This document shows positions 24,915 through 34,211 of a stretch of 64,000 nucleotides of DNA, one piece after another (position 1 is the stretch's first letter; every line of letters begins with the position of its first letter). The stretch lies in NCBI GenBank assembly GCA_963828415.1, contig CAWHEI010000004.1:62001-126000 (forward strand), written 5' to 3'. This DNA is from Sva-07 sp963828415 (lineage in GTDB: Bacteria; Actinomycetota; Acidimicrobiia; Acidimicrobiales; Ilumatobacteraceae). The translations under genes were made by a program, and so were the position numbers. The notes below the pieces were generated by a model. That model was given only the letters and a program-made list of their open reading frames with translations, did not search any database and had not been told where the DNA came from.

Positions 24915-25320
24915 CGCAGCAAGATGGTCGGTGCTCGCGGTCGCGGTGGTCGCATGGGGCGCTGCCCCGAGCACCGTGTCCGCCAGTCGCGACGTCTGGT
25001 CGGGAACGCCCGACACGACGATCGATCAATCGACGGACACAGCGCCAGAGCCGACCACACCCGAGCCGTCGGCACCGGACACGACGCCCGACACGACCGA
25101 CCCTGACGACTCCGTTCCTTCGACGTCGACCGAGGAGACGCTGATCGCGGCGGGTGTGCCGGACGCCGACGTCGACACGACGACCGCGGCGATTGCCATC
25201 GTCGGGTTCATCCTGTTGGTGGCCGTCGCGAGTTGGTGGATGGTGCGCCGGACAGATCCCGACGCCGACCCGATGCCTCCCAGCGACGGTCAGGCCGGGC
25301 CGTCCAGCGACCTCATCTGA
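24907..25320 (+). CDS. Small secreted/membrane protein with Thr/Pro-rich ectodomain
   Basis: A protein of about 137 residues whose ATG 24907 lies inside the end of the SulP gene (an in-frame ATG at 24901 is possible). It has a signal peptide (WSVLAVAVVAWGAAPSTVSA) and a Thr/Pro/Asp-rich extracellular stretch (residues ~30-85). One membrane helix (AAIAIVGFILLVAVASWWMV) and a short polar cytoplasmic tail follow. No domain is recognised. The coupling suggests it works with the transporter. Confidence 0.6.
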   Translation: MSSAARWSVLAVAVVAWGAAPSTVSASRDVWSGTPDTTIDQSTDTAPEPTTPEPSAPDTTPDTTDPDDSVPSTSTEETLIAAGVPDADVDTTTAAIAIVGFILLVAVASWWMVRRTDPDADPMPPSDGQAGPSSDLI

Positions 25321-25339
25321 CGGCCAGTCCACCCCTGCG

Positions 25340-25436
25340 ATGAGCGAACCGACCGAATACGGCGGCTTGGCTCATCGCAACTCGCCCGGTCCAGCCATCG
25401 ATGAGCGAACCAGCCGAATACGGCGGTGTCGCTCAT
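25340..25436. repeat. Dispersed 61-bp-period palindromic repeat, locus 3 (two units)
   Basis: Units at 25340-25375 and 25401-25436, each 36 bp and 61 bp apart, keep ATGAGCGAACC at the start, AATACGGCGG in the middle and GCTCAT at the end. They lie between the stop of the small membrane protein and a tRNA gene on the opposite strand. Confidence 0.85.
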
Positions 25437-25458
25437 CGATGGAGGTCCGTGGATGTAC

Positions 25459-25549
25459 TGGCGGAAGGCGTGGGATTCGAACCCACGGAGGCCCGAAGGA
25501 CCTCAACAGTTTTCGAGACTGTCCCATTCGTCCGCTCTGGCAGCCTTCC
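25459..25549 (-). tRNA. tRNA-Ser(CGA)
   Basis: On the - strand the acceptor GGAAGGC pairs with GCCTTCC, followed by G and an encoded CCA. The anticodon stem ACAGT/ACTGT encloses CTCGAAA, giving anticodon CGA, which reads TCG. There is a long class II variable arm, and the T-arm is GTGGGTTCGAATCCCAC. Confidence 0.96.
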
Positions 25550-25583
25550 GTCGGTCGAGGCTAGCGGCGAACGCACAGCCCGG

Positions 25584-27113
25584 CTACGAACAAATCGTGC
25601 CGTCGTCCGGTGCGACCAGCGTCAGCAGGTACTCGTGGACGATGTCGCGGACGCAATCGTCGCCGCGATAGCCGGTGTGTTCGTTGGCCTCGACGATCAC
25701 GAGGCGGCCGTCTTCGAGCGCGTCGGCCATCGCTCGTGAGCTGTCGAGCGGCGTCGCCGGGTCGCCGGTGGTGCCGACCACCACGATCGGACCCGCCCCC
25801 GCACCGGTGATCTCGACCCGCGGGTCGAGCGCCGGGGGAAAGAACGTGCATGAGTACGAGCCGGTCGTGTACGGGAAAATCCTCGGTGCCACGGCGAGCA
25901 CCTCGTCGACGTCAGCATCGGCGTCTTCGACCGTGGGCCGCTCGTCGTCGTCGGCACAGTTGATCGCCTGGAACGCCTCGATCAGGTTGCCGTAGCTCCC
26001 GTCGGCACGGCGGCCGTAGTACGCATCGTGCAACTGCAGCAGCCCGGCGCCGTCGCCCACAGCTGCGTCCTCGAGCGCCCGCTCGAGCGCCGGCCAATAG
26101 CTCTCGGTGTACATCGCCTGCGCGACGGCGAGGACCGCCACGCTGAGGTTCACGGGCACCCGATCGCCGGCGCTCGGCAGCGGTGATTCGTCGAGGCTGG
26201 TCATCAGCCGGTCGAACGCTCCCTCGGCGTCGCCGCCGTTGTGGAACGGGCACTGCGAATCGGCACTGCACTGGGCGAGGAACGTCGCCAGCGACGCTTC
26301 GAACCCGGCGCCCTGCTGCAGCGTCGACTGGAGCGGGTCGGAGTTCGGGTCGGTCGCTCCATCGAACACGGCGGCGCGCACGGTCGTCGGGAAGAGCGTC
26401 GACCAGACGCCACCGAGCTCGCTGCCGTAGCTGAAACCGAAATACGACACCTGCTCGGCGCCGAGCGCTTGGCGGATGGCGTCCATGTCGCGAGCCGAGT
26501 TGTTCGTTCCGACGTACTGGAGGGTGTCGACGCGGTCGATGCACGCCTCGGTGTATTCCTCGGCAAGGTCGATCAGTTCGGTTCGCTCGGTTTCATCGTC
26601 CGGCGTGATGTCGGGCGCGGAGAAGTAGCGGTCGTAGTCGGCGTCGTCGATGCAATCGACAACGCCTTCGCTGCGTCCCGTACCACGCGGGTCCCAGCCG
26701 ATCACGTCGAAGTTGTCGGTGATCTCCGAGCCGAACCAGCCCGTCGCGTCGAGCGCCAGCGTCGCTCCGTCAGCGCCGGGGCCGCCCCGATTGGCGAGCA
26801 TCGGTCCTGCTGATGGCTCGGCGGTCGCTCGATGACGGGCGACGTACAGGTCGATCGTGTCGCCCTGCGGGTCGTCGTAGTCGAGCGGCACCGTGAGCGT
26901 GCCCTCGTCGGCTCGTTCAGAGACCGGTGTCCACTCGATGGCGTAGTCGAGCGGTTCGGGCGCAGTGGTCTCGTCCGGCGCGGTGTCGACGACGGGGTCG
27001 GTGATACCGGTGACATCACGAACCGCAACCGGCGGGTCGTCCGAGCCGCCGGAGCACGCCGCCAACCCAACCGCAGTGATTGCGGCGATCGCAGTGAGGG
27101 TCGTGCGGCGCAT
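25584..27113 (-). CDS. Alpha/beta-hydrolase lipoprotein (tripeptidyl aminopeptidase-like)
   Basis: A 509-residue exported lipoprotein with the lipobox signal TAIAAITAVGLAACSGG. The alpha/beta-hydrolase fold shows an oxyanion segment NRGGPG, DVIGWDPRGTGRS, nucleophile FGFSYGSELGG (~residue 225), GDPATPLDSSRAMA for the acid, and EHTGY for the His. The C-terminal TAP-like region (TTGSYSCTFFP...) is typical of actinobacterial tripeptidyl aminopeptidases and SlpD/SlpE-like proteases. It probably trims peptides outside the membrane; the true substrate is unknown. Confidence 0.88.
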   Translation of the reverse strand: MRRTTLTAIAAITAVGLAACSGGSDDPPVAVRDVTGITDPVVDTAPDETTAPEPLDYAIEWTPVSERADEGTLTVPLDYDDPQGDTIDLYVARHRATAEPSAGPMLANRGGPGADGATLALDATGWFGSEITDNFDVIGWDPRGTGRSEGVVDCIDDADYDRYFSAPDITPDDETERTELIDLAEEYTEACIDRVDTLQYVGTNNSARDMDAIRQALGAEQVSYFGFSYGSELGGVWSTLFPTTVRAAVFDGATDPNSDPLQSTLQQGAGFEASLATFLAQCSADSQCPFHNGGDAEGAFDRLMTSLDESPLPSAGDRVPVNLSVAVLAVAQAMYTESYWPALERALEDAAVGDGAGLLQLHDAYYGRRADGSYGNLIEAFQAINCADDDERPTVEDADADVDEVLAVAPRIFPYTTGSYSCTFFPPALDPRVEITGAGAGPIVVVGTTGDPATPLDSSRAMADALEDGRLVIVEANEHTGYRGDDCVRDIVHEYLLTLVAPDDGTICS

Positions 27114-27199
27114 CGGCTCCAGCGTATGGGCGATCGGGTGCCGGCAGCAGGCAGACGAACAGACGAAATCCAGAAGTTCGGCTCGTAGCGTGGGCAGCC

Positions 27200-29065
27200 A
27201 TGCGGATGCCCCCTCACTCGATGATGCCCAGCGACAAGGACGCGCTCAAGGGTGTCGAGTTGCGCGAAGGCACGCTGCGTCGGGTCTGGACGTTCGCGCG
27301 TCCCTACCGCAGCACGATCATCGTGTTCCTGCTCGCCATCCTCGGCGCTGCACTGCTGGCGCTCGTGCCCGTGTTCGTGATCCGGGCGATCATCGACAAC
27401 GCGATCCCCGATGACGACAAGCGCCAGATCGTGATCCTCGCGTCGATCGCTGTCGCCGCGGCGCTCGGCGACGCGGTGCTCGCCATCGTCCAACGGTGGG
27501 CCAGCGCCCGTGTGGGCGAAGGGCTCATCTACGACCTGCGCGGGGCACTGTTCGCCAAGATCCAACGCATGCCGATCGCGTTCTTCACACGCACGCCGAC
27601 CGGGTCGATCACGTCACGCCTCAACAACGACGTCATCGGGGCACAGACCGCCGTCACCAGCACACTCGGCAGCGTCGTGAGCAACGTGATCGTGCTCGTC
27701 ACCACGCTCGGCGCCATGATCGCGCTCGAATGGCGGCTCACGCTGTTGACGCTGGTGGTGCTGCCGCTGTTCATCATCCCGGCGCGCCGGGTCGGCGTGC
27801 GCCTGCAGGGGATCTCGCGCGAGCAGATGGCCTACAACGCGGCGATGAACACCCAGATGACCGAGCGCTTCAACGTCGCCGGTGCGAGCCTGGTGAAGCT
27901 CTTCGGATCAGGTGCCCGAGAGCAGGATGCGTTCGAGCGCCGCGCTCGGGGCGTCCGCGACACGGGCATCCAATCGGCGTTGCTCGGGCGGGTGTTCTTC
28001 GTCGCCCTCGGCCTCGTCGGCGCCATCAGCACCGCAGCGATCTACGGCATCGGCGCGTTCATGGTGGTCGACGGCTCGATCGAGGTCGGCACGCTCGTGG
28101 CGCTCGCCGCGCTGGTCACCCGCGTGTACCAGCCGCTCACCGGCCTGACGAACGCCCGCGTCGACCTGATGACCTCGATGGTCAGCTTCGAGCGGGTGTT
28201 CGAGGTGCTCGACGCACCCGAGGCGATCCAGGAACGTCCCGGCGCCGTCGATCTCGTCGACGCCCGCGGCGCGGTCGAGTTCGACAACGTGGTGTTCCGG
28301 TATCCACCGGCGGCTGACTCGGCGATCGCATCAATGGAACAGAACGCGGGGCTGGGCGGCGACACCGACCCCGACGTGGACGTGCTCCGAGGCCTGTCGC
28401 TCAAGATCGCGCCGGGCGAGACCGTCGCGCTCGTCGGCGCATCCGGCGCCGGGAAGTCGACCACGGTGTCGCTGTTGCCGCGCCTGTACGACGTCACGTC
28501 GGGAGCGGTTCGCATCGACGGTCACGACGTGCGCGACCTCACGCTCGGATCGCTGCGAGCAGCCATCGGTGTCGTGTCGCAAGATCCGCACCTGTTCCAC
28601 GAGACGATCGGCGACAATCTCCGCTATGCCGATGCGGAAGCGACGGACGACGAACTGATCGCTGCGGCAAGGGCGGCGCGGATTCACGACACGATCGCTG
28701 CGCTGCCCGATGGCTACGACACGATCGTCGGCGAGCGTGGGTACCGGCTGAGTGGCGGCGAGAAGCAGCGACTCGCGATTGCCAGGCTGCTGCTGAAGAA
28801 CCCGGCGATCATGGTGCTCGACGAGGCGACCAGCCATCTCGACAACGAGAACGAGGCCCTCATCCAGGCCGCTCTCGATCACGCCATGGAGAATCGAACA
28901 GCGCTCGTGATTGCGCATCGCTTGTCGACGATCCGCAGTGCCGACCGGATCGCGTTCGTCGAGAACGGACGCATCGCCGAGATCGGCACGCACGACGAAC
29001 TCCTCGCGGCGAACGGTCGCTACGCCAGCCAACTCAACGCCGGGGAGCTGCTGCTCCCCGGCTGA
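27200..29065 (+). CDS. ABC exporter, fused membrane and ATPase domains
   Basis: A 621-residue half-transporter. The N-terminal six-helix exporter domain (residues ~30-330) precedes the ATPase with Walker A GASGAGKST (~residue 415), Q-loop SQDPHLFHETI, signature LSGGEKQRLAIARLLL, Walker B IMVLDEATSHLD and the His switch in VIAHRLST. It resembles MsbA/LmrA-like multidrug or lipid exporters; the cargo is unknown. TAGCGT (27187-27192) sits eight bases before the ATG and may be the -10 box of a leaderless transcript. It is divergent from the hydrolase gene. Confidence 0.93.
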   Translation: MRMPPHSMMPSDKDALKGVELREGTLRRVWTFARPYRSTIIVFLLAILGAALLALVPVFVIRAIIDNAIPDDDKRQIVILASIAVAAALGDAVLAIVQRWASARVGEGLIYDLRGALFAKIQRMPIAFFTRTPTGSITSRLNNDVIGAQTAVTSTLGSVVSNVIVLVTTLGAMIALEWRLTLLTLVVLPLFIIPARRVGVRLQGISREQMAYNAAMNTQMTERFNVAGASLVKLFGSGAREQDAFERRARGVRDTGIQSALLGRVFFVALGLVGAISTAAIYGIGAFMVVDGSIEVGTLVALAALVTRVYQPLTGLTNARVDLMTSMVSFERVFEVLDAPEAIQERPGAVDLVDARGAVEFDNVVFRYPPAADSAIASMEQNAGLGGDTDPDVDVLRGLSLKIAPGETVALVGASGAGKSTTVSLLPRLYDVTSGAVRIDGHDVRDLTLGSLRAAIGVVSQDPHLFHETIGDNLRYADAEATDDELIAAARAARIHDTIAALPDGYDTIVGERGYRLSGGEKQRLAIARLLLKNPAIMVLDEATSHLDNENEALIQAALDHAMENRTALVIAHRLSTIRSADRIAFVENGRIAEIGTHDELLAANGRYASQLNAGELLLPG

Positions 29066-29075
29066 GTCGGCTCAG
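29040..29075. terminator. Two hairpins between convergent genes
   Basis: CCGGGGAGC pairs perfectly with GCTCCCCGG around TGCT (29040-29061), inside the last codons of the ABC gene. CTGAG / CTCAG (29062-29075) then encloses both convergent stop codons. Their place at the end of two facing genes suggests a shared terminator; no T-tract is present. Confidence 0.5.
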
Positions 29076-31786
29076 TTCCTCCAGAGCTGCCACGTGTTGT
29101 TGCCGGCGTTCTCGTAGTACTCGAACACGATGGTGTGGGTGCCAGCGGGCAGTGTGACCGTCTGGGTGCTCCACTCGTGAGCGTGATCGTCCCAGTTGTT
29201 GACGATGCGGGTGCCGTTGACGAACACTCGATAGCCGTCGTCGCCGCCGGCGAGGAACGTGACGTCGCGTGCGTCGGTGGTCGTCCACGTCTTGGTGAAG
29301 CGGGCCGAGAAGTCGTCCTCTTGCACACCGGTGTACGGCGAGGAGGTCGAACAGGCGGCGATGTTGGCCATCGTCGTGGTCTGCGTCGGAGACCCGGAGA
29401 ACGGGTTGTTGCTGTCGAACGAGGGCCGCGAGCCGCCCCAGTTCCAGTACTCCGCCGCCCACGTGCCGGGTCCGAAGTCCTGGCTCCAACCCTGCGGGTT
29501 GCTGGTGACGTCGTTGCACCGGCTGGTGCCATCGCTGGGCACCGGTGGGATCACCGGCGGCAACGTGGTGGTCGGCGTTGGGATCGTGGTGGTCGTCGTC
29601 ACTTCCGGGACCGTCGTGGTGGTCGTCACTTCCGGCACCGTCGTGGTGGTCGTCTCTTCGGGCACCGTCGTGGTGGTCGTCTCTTCCGGCGGTGCCGTCG
29701 TCACAGGTCCACCCACCGGTTCGTCGCTCGTCGCCTGCACCTCCCAGGAGTTGATTGCATAGGCGCCGTTCTGATTCACCTGCACGATCGCGGTGGACAC
29801 TTCCGGCGACCCAGCGATCCTGGAGACGATTCGCAGCTTGCGCTGGACGACCGACTCGACGAGTCCGACCGGAATGGGTGCGGGCCGACCGTCCACCACG
29901 TCGATCTGCGAAGCCAGCACGCCGCCGGAGATCCGGACGTCGAGGTTGCGCGGGTTGTCCAACGACACCCGCCCCTGGGGAACGGACACGTAACCGGGGA
30001 TGTCGATCGTGGCCGCACCGGTCCCGGCGAACCGGAGGTCGATGACGGCGGGCGGCACGTAGGGCGGCGGTGACGGTGCAACGGCGATCGCCGGCGGGGT
30101 GCCGAGACCCACCGCGAGCAGGTTCGCGCTCGGCGGCGACGCAACCGACGGGCCGACGGAGTTCGACGCGGTCACGGTGAACTGGTAGCCGGGGAGCACG
30201 AGCGGGCTGAGGCCGGCGATGTCGCACGCCATCTCCGGGACGAACGACGTGGTCATGTCGACGACGCACGTCGCACCGCCGGGCGATGCCGTCACCGTGT
30301 ACGAGCTGATCGGCGACAGGGACGGTGCAACCGCGGTCCACCTGACCTGAGCGACGCCGCCGCCGTAGGCAATGGCGGTCGGAGCGGCCGGGGTCGATGG
30401 CACCACGAGTGTGCTGCCGCCGATCGTCACGTTCGGCGACGGCGTGGATGGCAGGGAGGTTCCGGCCGCCGTGGTGGCGACCACGGTGAAGTTGCGGCTC
30501 GAACCGTTCGTCAAGCCGGACACGACGCACACCGTCGCTCCCCTGGTCGTGCAGGTCTGGCCGCCGCCGCTGGCCGTGACGGTGTAACCGGTGATCGGCG
30601 AACCGTTGTCGGCGGGCGCCGTCCAACTCACCCTCGCGGCACTGGCGTAGGGCTGGGCCACGACGTTCGTGGGAGAAGCAGGTGGACGAGGGCGCGGTGT
30701 CACGATCGACGGCTTGTACTCCTGGCCGATCGCGGAGACGGGGTCGACGGAACCCACGACTGACAGCGGCACGTTGATCGTGCCGGGGATGTCGAGGCCG
30801 ACACCGGTGACCCCGTCGGGGGCCAATTCGCCATTGACGGTGGCGATCGACACGCCTTGCGACGGGGCGTCTCCGGTGTCACCGGATGCGGCGTAGCGAG
30901 CATTGAACTTCAGTGACACGTCACCCGTCGCGTTGTCGACGACGACACGCGCGCTGTCACCGAGCACCCACGTGGCGCCGAGGCCGGAGATGTTGTGCGT
31001 CGAGGGAACGTTCTGGGCGTAGAACACCGCCTCCTGGCTGGTGGTACAACCAGGCGTGGCGCCGTCGCCGACCACGACGGACGCGCCGGCAGTGAGCGTG
31101 ACATCGCGTTCGAAGTAGTAGATCCCGGAGGTGAAGAACGTCGGGCCGTTCAGTGTGATCGGATCGACGTAGGTGCCGGGGAAGTACACCCTGCATGTGG
31201 GGAATCCGGCGGCCATGGCACTGCCACCGGGCGCACGAGGGCTCAGCGCGTGCACGGGCAGGTTGGGCAGCCAGATCTTGTCCGTCTCCGACGCGGTGGT
31301 GGCGACCGTCTGCCATTCCGTCGTGGATGCGGGGTCAGCCGGCACATAGGTGTTTCCGGCGAGGCCCGCGGGCGGTGGCGTACCGACGCGTGTGGTGGCG
31401 ACGCCGAAGCGGATCTCCTCGGCACTCTGCGAACTCGCGACGTCGATCATGTAGCAGTTCGTGGTGACCGTCTTGTCGTTCAACTCGGAGTCGGCCAAGC
31501 GGACTGCGACGGTCGGGCCCGAGTTGGCGCAGGCCTGGTACAACTCTTGCGGCTCTGCCAATGCGAGTCGCAGTCCGCCCTTGACGGCCTCGATCCGTTG
31601 CGTCTTCGCGCTGAGGACCGTGTTCGCCTTCAACACCGACACCGCATAGGTGAGTGTCGGGACGATGATCATCGACGCGACCACGATCAGCACCAGCACG
31701 AGCGGCAGCGCGGAGCCGCGGTCTCGGTCGGTGTCATGATCCGACGCCGACTGGGTCCGGCCTCGCCGCTCGAAGCGCACGGTCAT
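29072..31786 (-). CDS. PilX-like modular surface protein: Fn3 repeats, Thr-rich stalk, PA14-like tip
   Basis: A 904-residue protein. ATG 31786 overlaps the stop of the vWA pilin. The N-terminus (DRGSALPLVLVLIVVASMIIVPTLTYA) is a PilX-like pseudopilin head and helix. Two fibronectin type III-like domains follow (PTNVVAQPYASAARVSWTAPADNGSPITGYTV, ~residues 385-480, then APTAIAYGGGVAQVRWTAV). A stalk of repeated TTTTTVPE units (~725-780) precedes a C-terminal PA14-like domain (GGDDGYRVFVNGTRIVNNWDDHAHEW). Such domains often bind glycans. The build suggests a pilus-borne adhesin at or near the tip. It is the last gene of the minor-pilin operon. Confidence 0.8.
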   Translation of the reverse strand: MTVRFERRGRTQSASDHDTDRDRGSALPLVLVLIVVASMIIVPTLTYAVSVLKANTVLSAKTQRIEAVKGGLRLALAEPQELYQACANSGPTVAVRLADSELNDKTVTTNCYMIDVASSQSAEEIRFGVATTRVGTPPPAGLAGNTYVPADPASTTEWQTVATTASETDKIWLPNLPVHALSPRAPGGSAMAAGFPTCRVYFPGTYVDPITLNGPTFFTSGIYYFERDVTLTAGASVVVGDGATPGCTTSQEAVFYAQNVPSTHNISGLGATWVLGDSARVVVDNATGDVSLKFNARYAASGDTGDAPSQGVSIATVNGELAPDGVTGVGLDIPGTINVPLSVVGSVDPVSAIGQEYKPSIVTPRPRPPASPTNVVAQPYASAARVSWTAPADNGSPITGYTVTASGGGQTCTTRGATVCVVSGLTNGSSRNFTVVATTAAGTSLPSTPSPNVTIGGSTLVVPSTPAAPTAIAYGGGVAQVRWTAVAPSLSPISSYTVTASPGGATCVVDMTTSFVPEMACDIAGLSPLVLPGYQFTVTASNSVGPSVASPPSANLLAVGLGTPPAIAVAPSPPPYVPPAVIDLRFAGTGAATIDIPGYVSVPQGRVSLDNPRNLDVRISGGVLASQIDVVDGRPAPIPVGLVESVVQRKLRIVSRIAGSPEVSTAIVQVNQNGAYAINSWEVQATSDEPVGGPVTTAPPEETTTTTVPEETTTTTVPEVTTTTTVPEVTTTTTIPTPTTTLPPVIPPVPSDGTSRCNDVTSNPQGWSQDFGPGTWAAEYWNWGGSRPSFDSNNPFSGSPTQTTTMANIAACSTSSPYTGVQEDDFSARFTKTWTTTDARDVTFLAGGDDGYRVFVNGTRIVNNWDDHAHEWSTQTVTLPAGTHTIVFEYYENAGNNTWQLWRN

Positions 31787-34182
31787 GACGTCACCGCCAT
31801 CTGACACGAGACCGCCTCGTTGGCACCGATGCGGACGCGGACGCCCTTCCAAGCGCCGGCGTCAGGGATCGTGAGCAGCTCCACCGGGCGATCGGCGTTC
31901 CCGGCGCGACATGTCCATGCTCCCGGCGTGTACCGCTTCAGCTCGGCGTAGTTCTGCGGGATGATGTCCACGGTGACGAACTGGCCGCTGGCGACGGGGA
32001 AGTCGAACGTGCCGGTCACGAACTGCTGGTTCGTCACGACCACCGTCGGCTTGAACTCCACCGGGTTGCCACCGGCATCTGTGATTGCGTTGGTCTGGTA
32101 GCGGAACGGGTCCGGCGCAGCCGAGGTCCCGTTCAGCTTGGTCTGCAGTGTCAGCGTGCCACCGCAGTCGCCGAGCGCAACGGCCTTCATGGCGTCCGGG
32201 AACTGCGACCACTGCGGCAGGACGTACATGTCCGCGATTTCCTTGTTGGTGTACTCCCCACCGCTCAGCACCGCCGGCGTTCCGAAGTCGTTCCCGGCGA
32301 TGAGCCGGGCCAGGATCTTGCTGTTGCTCGTCGACTGCGTGACCGCCGGGAGGTAGCCCGTGTACGGGGGCTGGCCCGCGACGCGGTTGGTTCGATAGTG
32401 GCTCGTCGAGCCGGTCTGCGTGCCCGTCCAGACCTCCCAGTCGGGTCCGGCAGCCCAAGTCTTCGCCACCGCGCTGTAGGCGGGGTTCGTCGAGTTCGCG
32501 TTGAACTCCGCAGTGCTGACGGGCTGCTGGGTGACGATGGTGCGCCGGCCGTCGTTGCCGACGGGGAGATCGTCAGCCGTGGTGGTGTTGACGATCGCGT
32601 TGTACTGGGCAGCGGTGATGTCCCGCCAGTCCCGATCCCGGCGGCGATCGTTGGCGGCCGCGTCGTAGGTCGGCTTGTCGACCCAGTAGTACGACGAATT
32701 GCTCGAGTCACGCTTCTGGTAGCGGGCCTGGTAGCCGGTGATCGTCTGACGGACGTAGCTGTACGAGCCCCGCTCGACGACGTCCGTGTACCCGGCGCCC
32801 GGGTCGACGATCCAGTTGGAGTTGTTCGTGATGCCGGCGCCGACGCCGACGCCGACGAAGCGAACGTTGCGACGGAACGCATTGGCGATGTAGTCGGCCC
32901 GGTTGAACGCGACCTGGCTGTAGGCCGATCCGCTCGAGTTCGGCCACGGGGCGCCCGGAGCAGGGGGCTGCGCTGGGAGCACGCCGGGGCTCGTGAGATG
33001 GACGAGTCGATCGAACGTCGGCACGCCGTCGGTGAAGAAGACCATCGTCTTCGGGATGACGGGGGCAGTCGATCCATCGGCCGCATAGAACGTCCTGAAC
33101 AGCGCCTCTTCCCAGTTCGTGCCACCCTGCGGGTTGGTGCTCCACGAACCGCGCAGGTCGTCGACCCCGGCGAGCAGCGCGTCGACGTCGGCCTGGTTGG
33201 TCATGTCGTAGTAGCGATGCCAGTCGGTGGTGCCGAGGATCGAGCTGGTCGTCTGGAACCGGACGATCTGCAGCTTCACGGGCGTTCCGGCCAGTGCTTC
33301 GATGAACTCTCGAACGCCCTCTTTCACCTGGGTGATCGCACTCCCGATCGAGTTCGACTCGTCGACGACCAGCGTCACGGGGCCGCCGCACCGGCTGCGA
33401 GCCTCGACGAACGAGGGTGTGCCGCTGGTGCTGCTCGAATCGATCGACGTGCGCACCGTACCGCCTGCGGTGATGCTGACCTGGTTGAAACCGCCGCCGG
33501 CACCGGCGGAGTCGCCTCCACCGTTGATCGACACGATGACGCGGTTGGCGTCCTTGCGCTCGGCTTCGCTCGCCAACTGCGTTTCGTTGATCGCGTCAGC
33601 GGCGAGGGGCTCGCTCACCTTGATCACCCATGTGGGTCGGGTGCAGGGAATCGGATCCACTTCCCGGGCACATGCCTCACCGTTCATCACGCCCGGTACG
33701 AACGGTTCGCCCGCCGGCGGTCCAGGCAGGTCAGTCAGCACCGCTCGGGTCGTGCACGTCCACGGTCCTGCGTCGGTCGAGGAACACACCACCCGACTGA
33801 GGGCGAACACGGTGGGGGGGTCGTCCGTCGGCGCGAAGTGATACGACACGTTGGTCGCCGTGGTCGTGCCGTCACCGTTTTCCGTCGACCACGACAGCAT
33901 CATCACGTTGGAGCCGTTGCTCAGATCGATCCCGTCGCACACGGTGGCTCCGCAGGGGGTGATCCAGGGGCTGGTGTCGACGGTGTCGGACGACGAAAGA
34001 TCCGCAGGCACCCAGAGGCCGACCTGCTGCTCCTCCCGCGCCACGTTGAGACGCCCGAAGGAGTTGTCCTGCTGGCGGAGCGTCACGACGATCGCACTCG
34101 AGATCACCATGGTGATCAGCCCGAGCATGGAGATCGAGACGACCAGCTCCAACAGGGTCATCCCGGAATCGCGACGCAGCAC
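31783..34182 (-). CDS. Modular prepilin with von Willebrand A-like domain
   Basis: About 799 residues from GTG 34182; the frame is open further upstream but offers no clear ATG. The short leader RRDSG, followed by MTLLELVVSISMLGL, is a type IV prepilin signal with Glu at +5. At ~residue 275 a vWA-like domain begins (GPVTLVVDESNSIGSAITQVKEGV); its DxSxS residues form a metal-dependent adhesion site, and KTMVFFTDGVPTF follows. Modular minor pilins with vWA domains are known in Gram-positive pili (PilB of Streptococcus sanguinis). The start is uncertain: ATG 34219 would need a frame change. Confidence 0.8.
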   Translation of the reverse strand: MLRRDSGMTLLELVVSISMLGLITMVISSAIVVTLRQQDNSFGRLNVAREEQQVGLWVPADLSSSDTVDTSPWITPCGATVCDGIDLSNGSNVMMLSWSTENGDGTTTATNVSYHFAPTDDPPTVFALSRVVCSSTDAGPWTCTTRAVLTDLPGPPAGEPFVPGVMNGEACAREVDPIPCTRPTWVIKVSEPLAADAINETQLASEAERKDANRVIVSINGGGDSAGAGGGFNQVSITAGGTVRTSIDSSSTSGTPSFVEARSRCGGPVTLVVDESNSIGSAITQVKEGVREFIEALAGTPVKLQIVRFQTTSSILGTTDWHRYYDMTNQADVDALLAGVDDLRGSWSTNPQGGTNWEEALFRTFYAADGSTAPVIPKTMVFFTDGVPTFDRLVHLTSPGVLPAQPPAPGAPWPNSSGSAYSQVAFNRADYIANAFRRNVRFVGVGVGAGITNNSNWIVDPGAGYTDVVERGSYSYVRQTITGYQARYQKRDSSNSSYYWVDKPTYDAAANDRRRDRDWRDITAAQYNAIVNTTTADDLPVGNDGRRTIVTQQPVSTAEFNANSTNPAYSAVAKTWAAGPDWEVWTGTQTGSTSHYRTNRVAGQPPYTGYLPAVTQSTSNSKILARLIAGNDFGTPAVLSGGEYTNKEIADMYVLPQWSQFPDAMKAVALGDCGGTLTLQTKLNGTSAAPDPFRYQTNAITDAGGNPVEFKPTVVVTNQQFVTGTFDFPVASGQFVTVDIIPQNYAELKRYTPGAWTCRAGNADRPVELLTIPDAGAWKGVRVRIGANEAVSCQMAVTS

Positions 34183-34211
34183 GCGTCGGCCGGTCGGAGC
34201 ACTTTTCCTGA

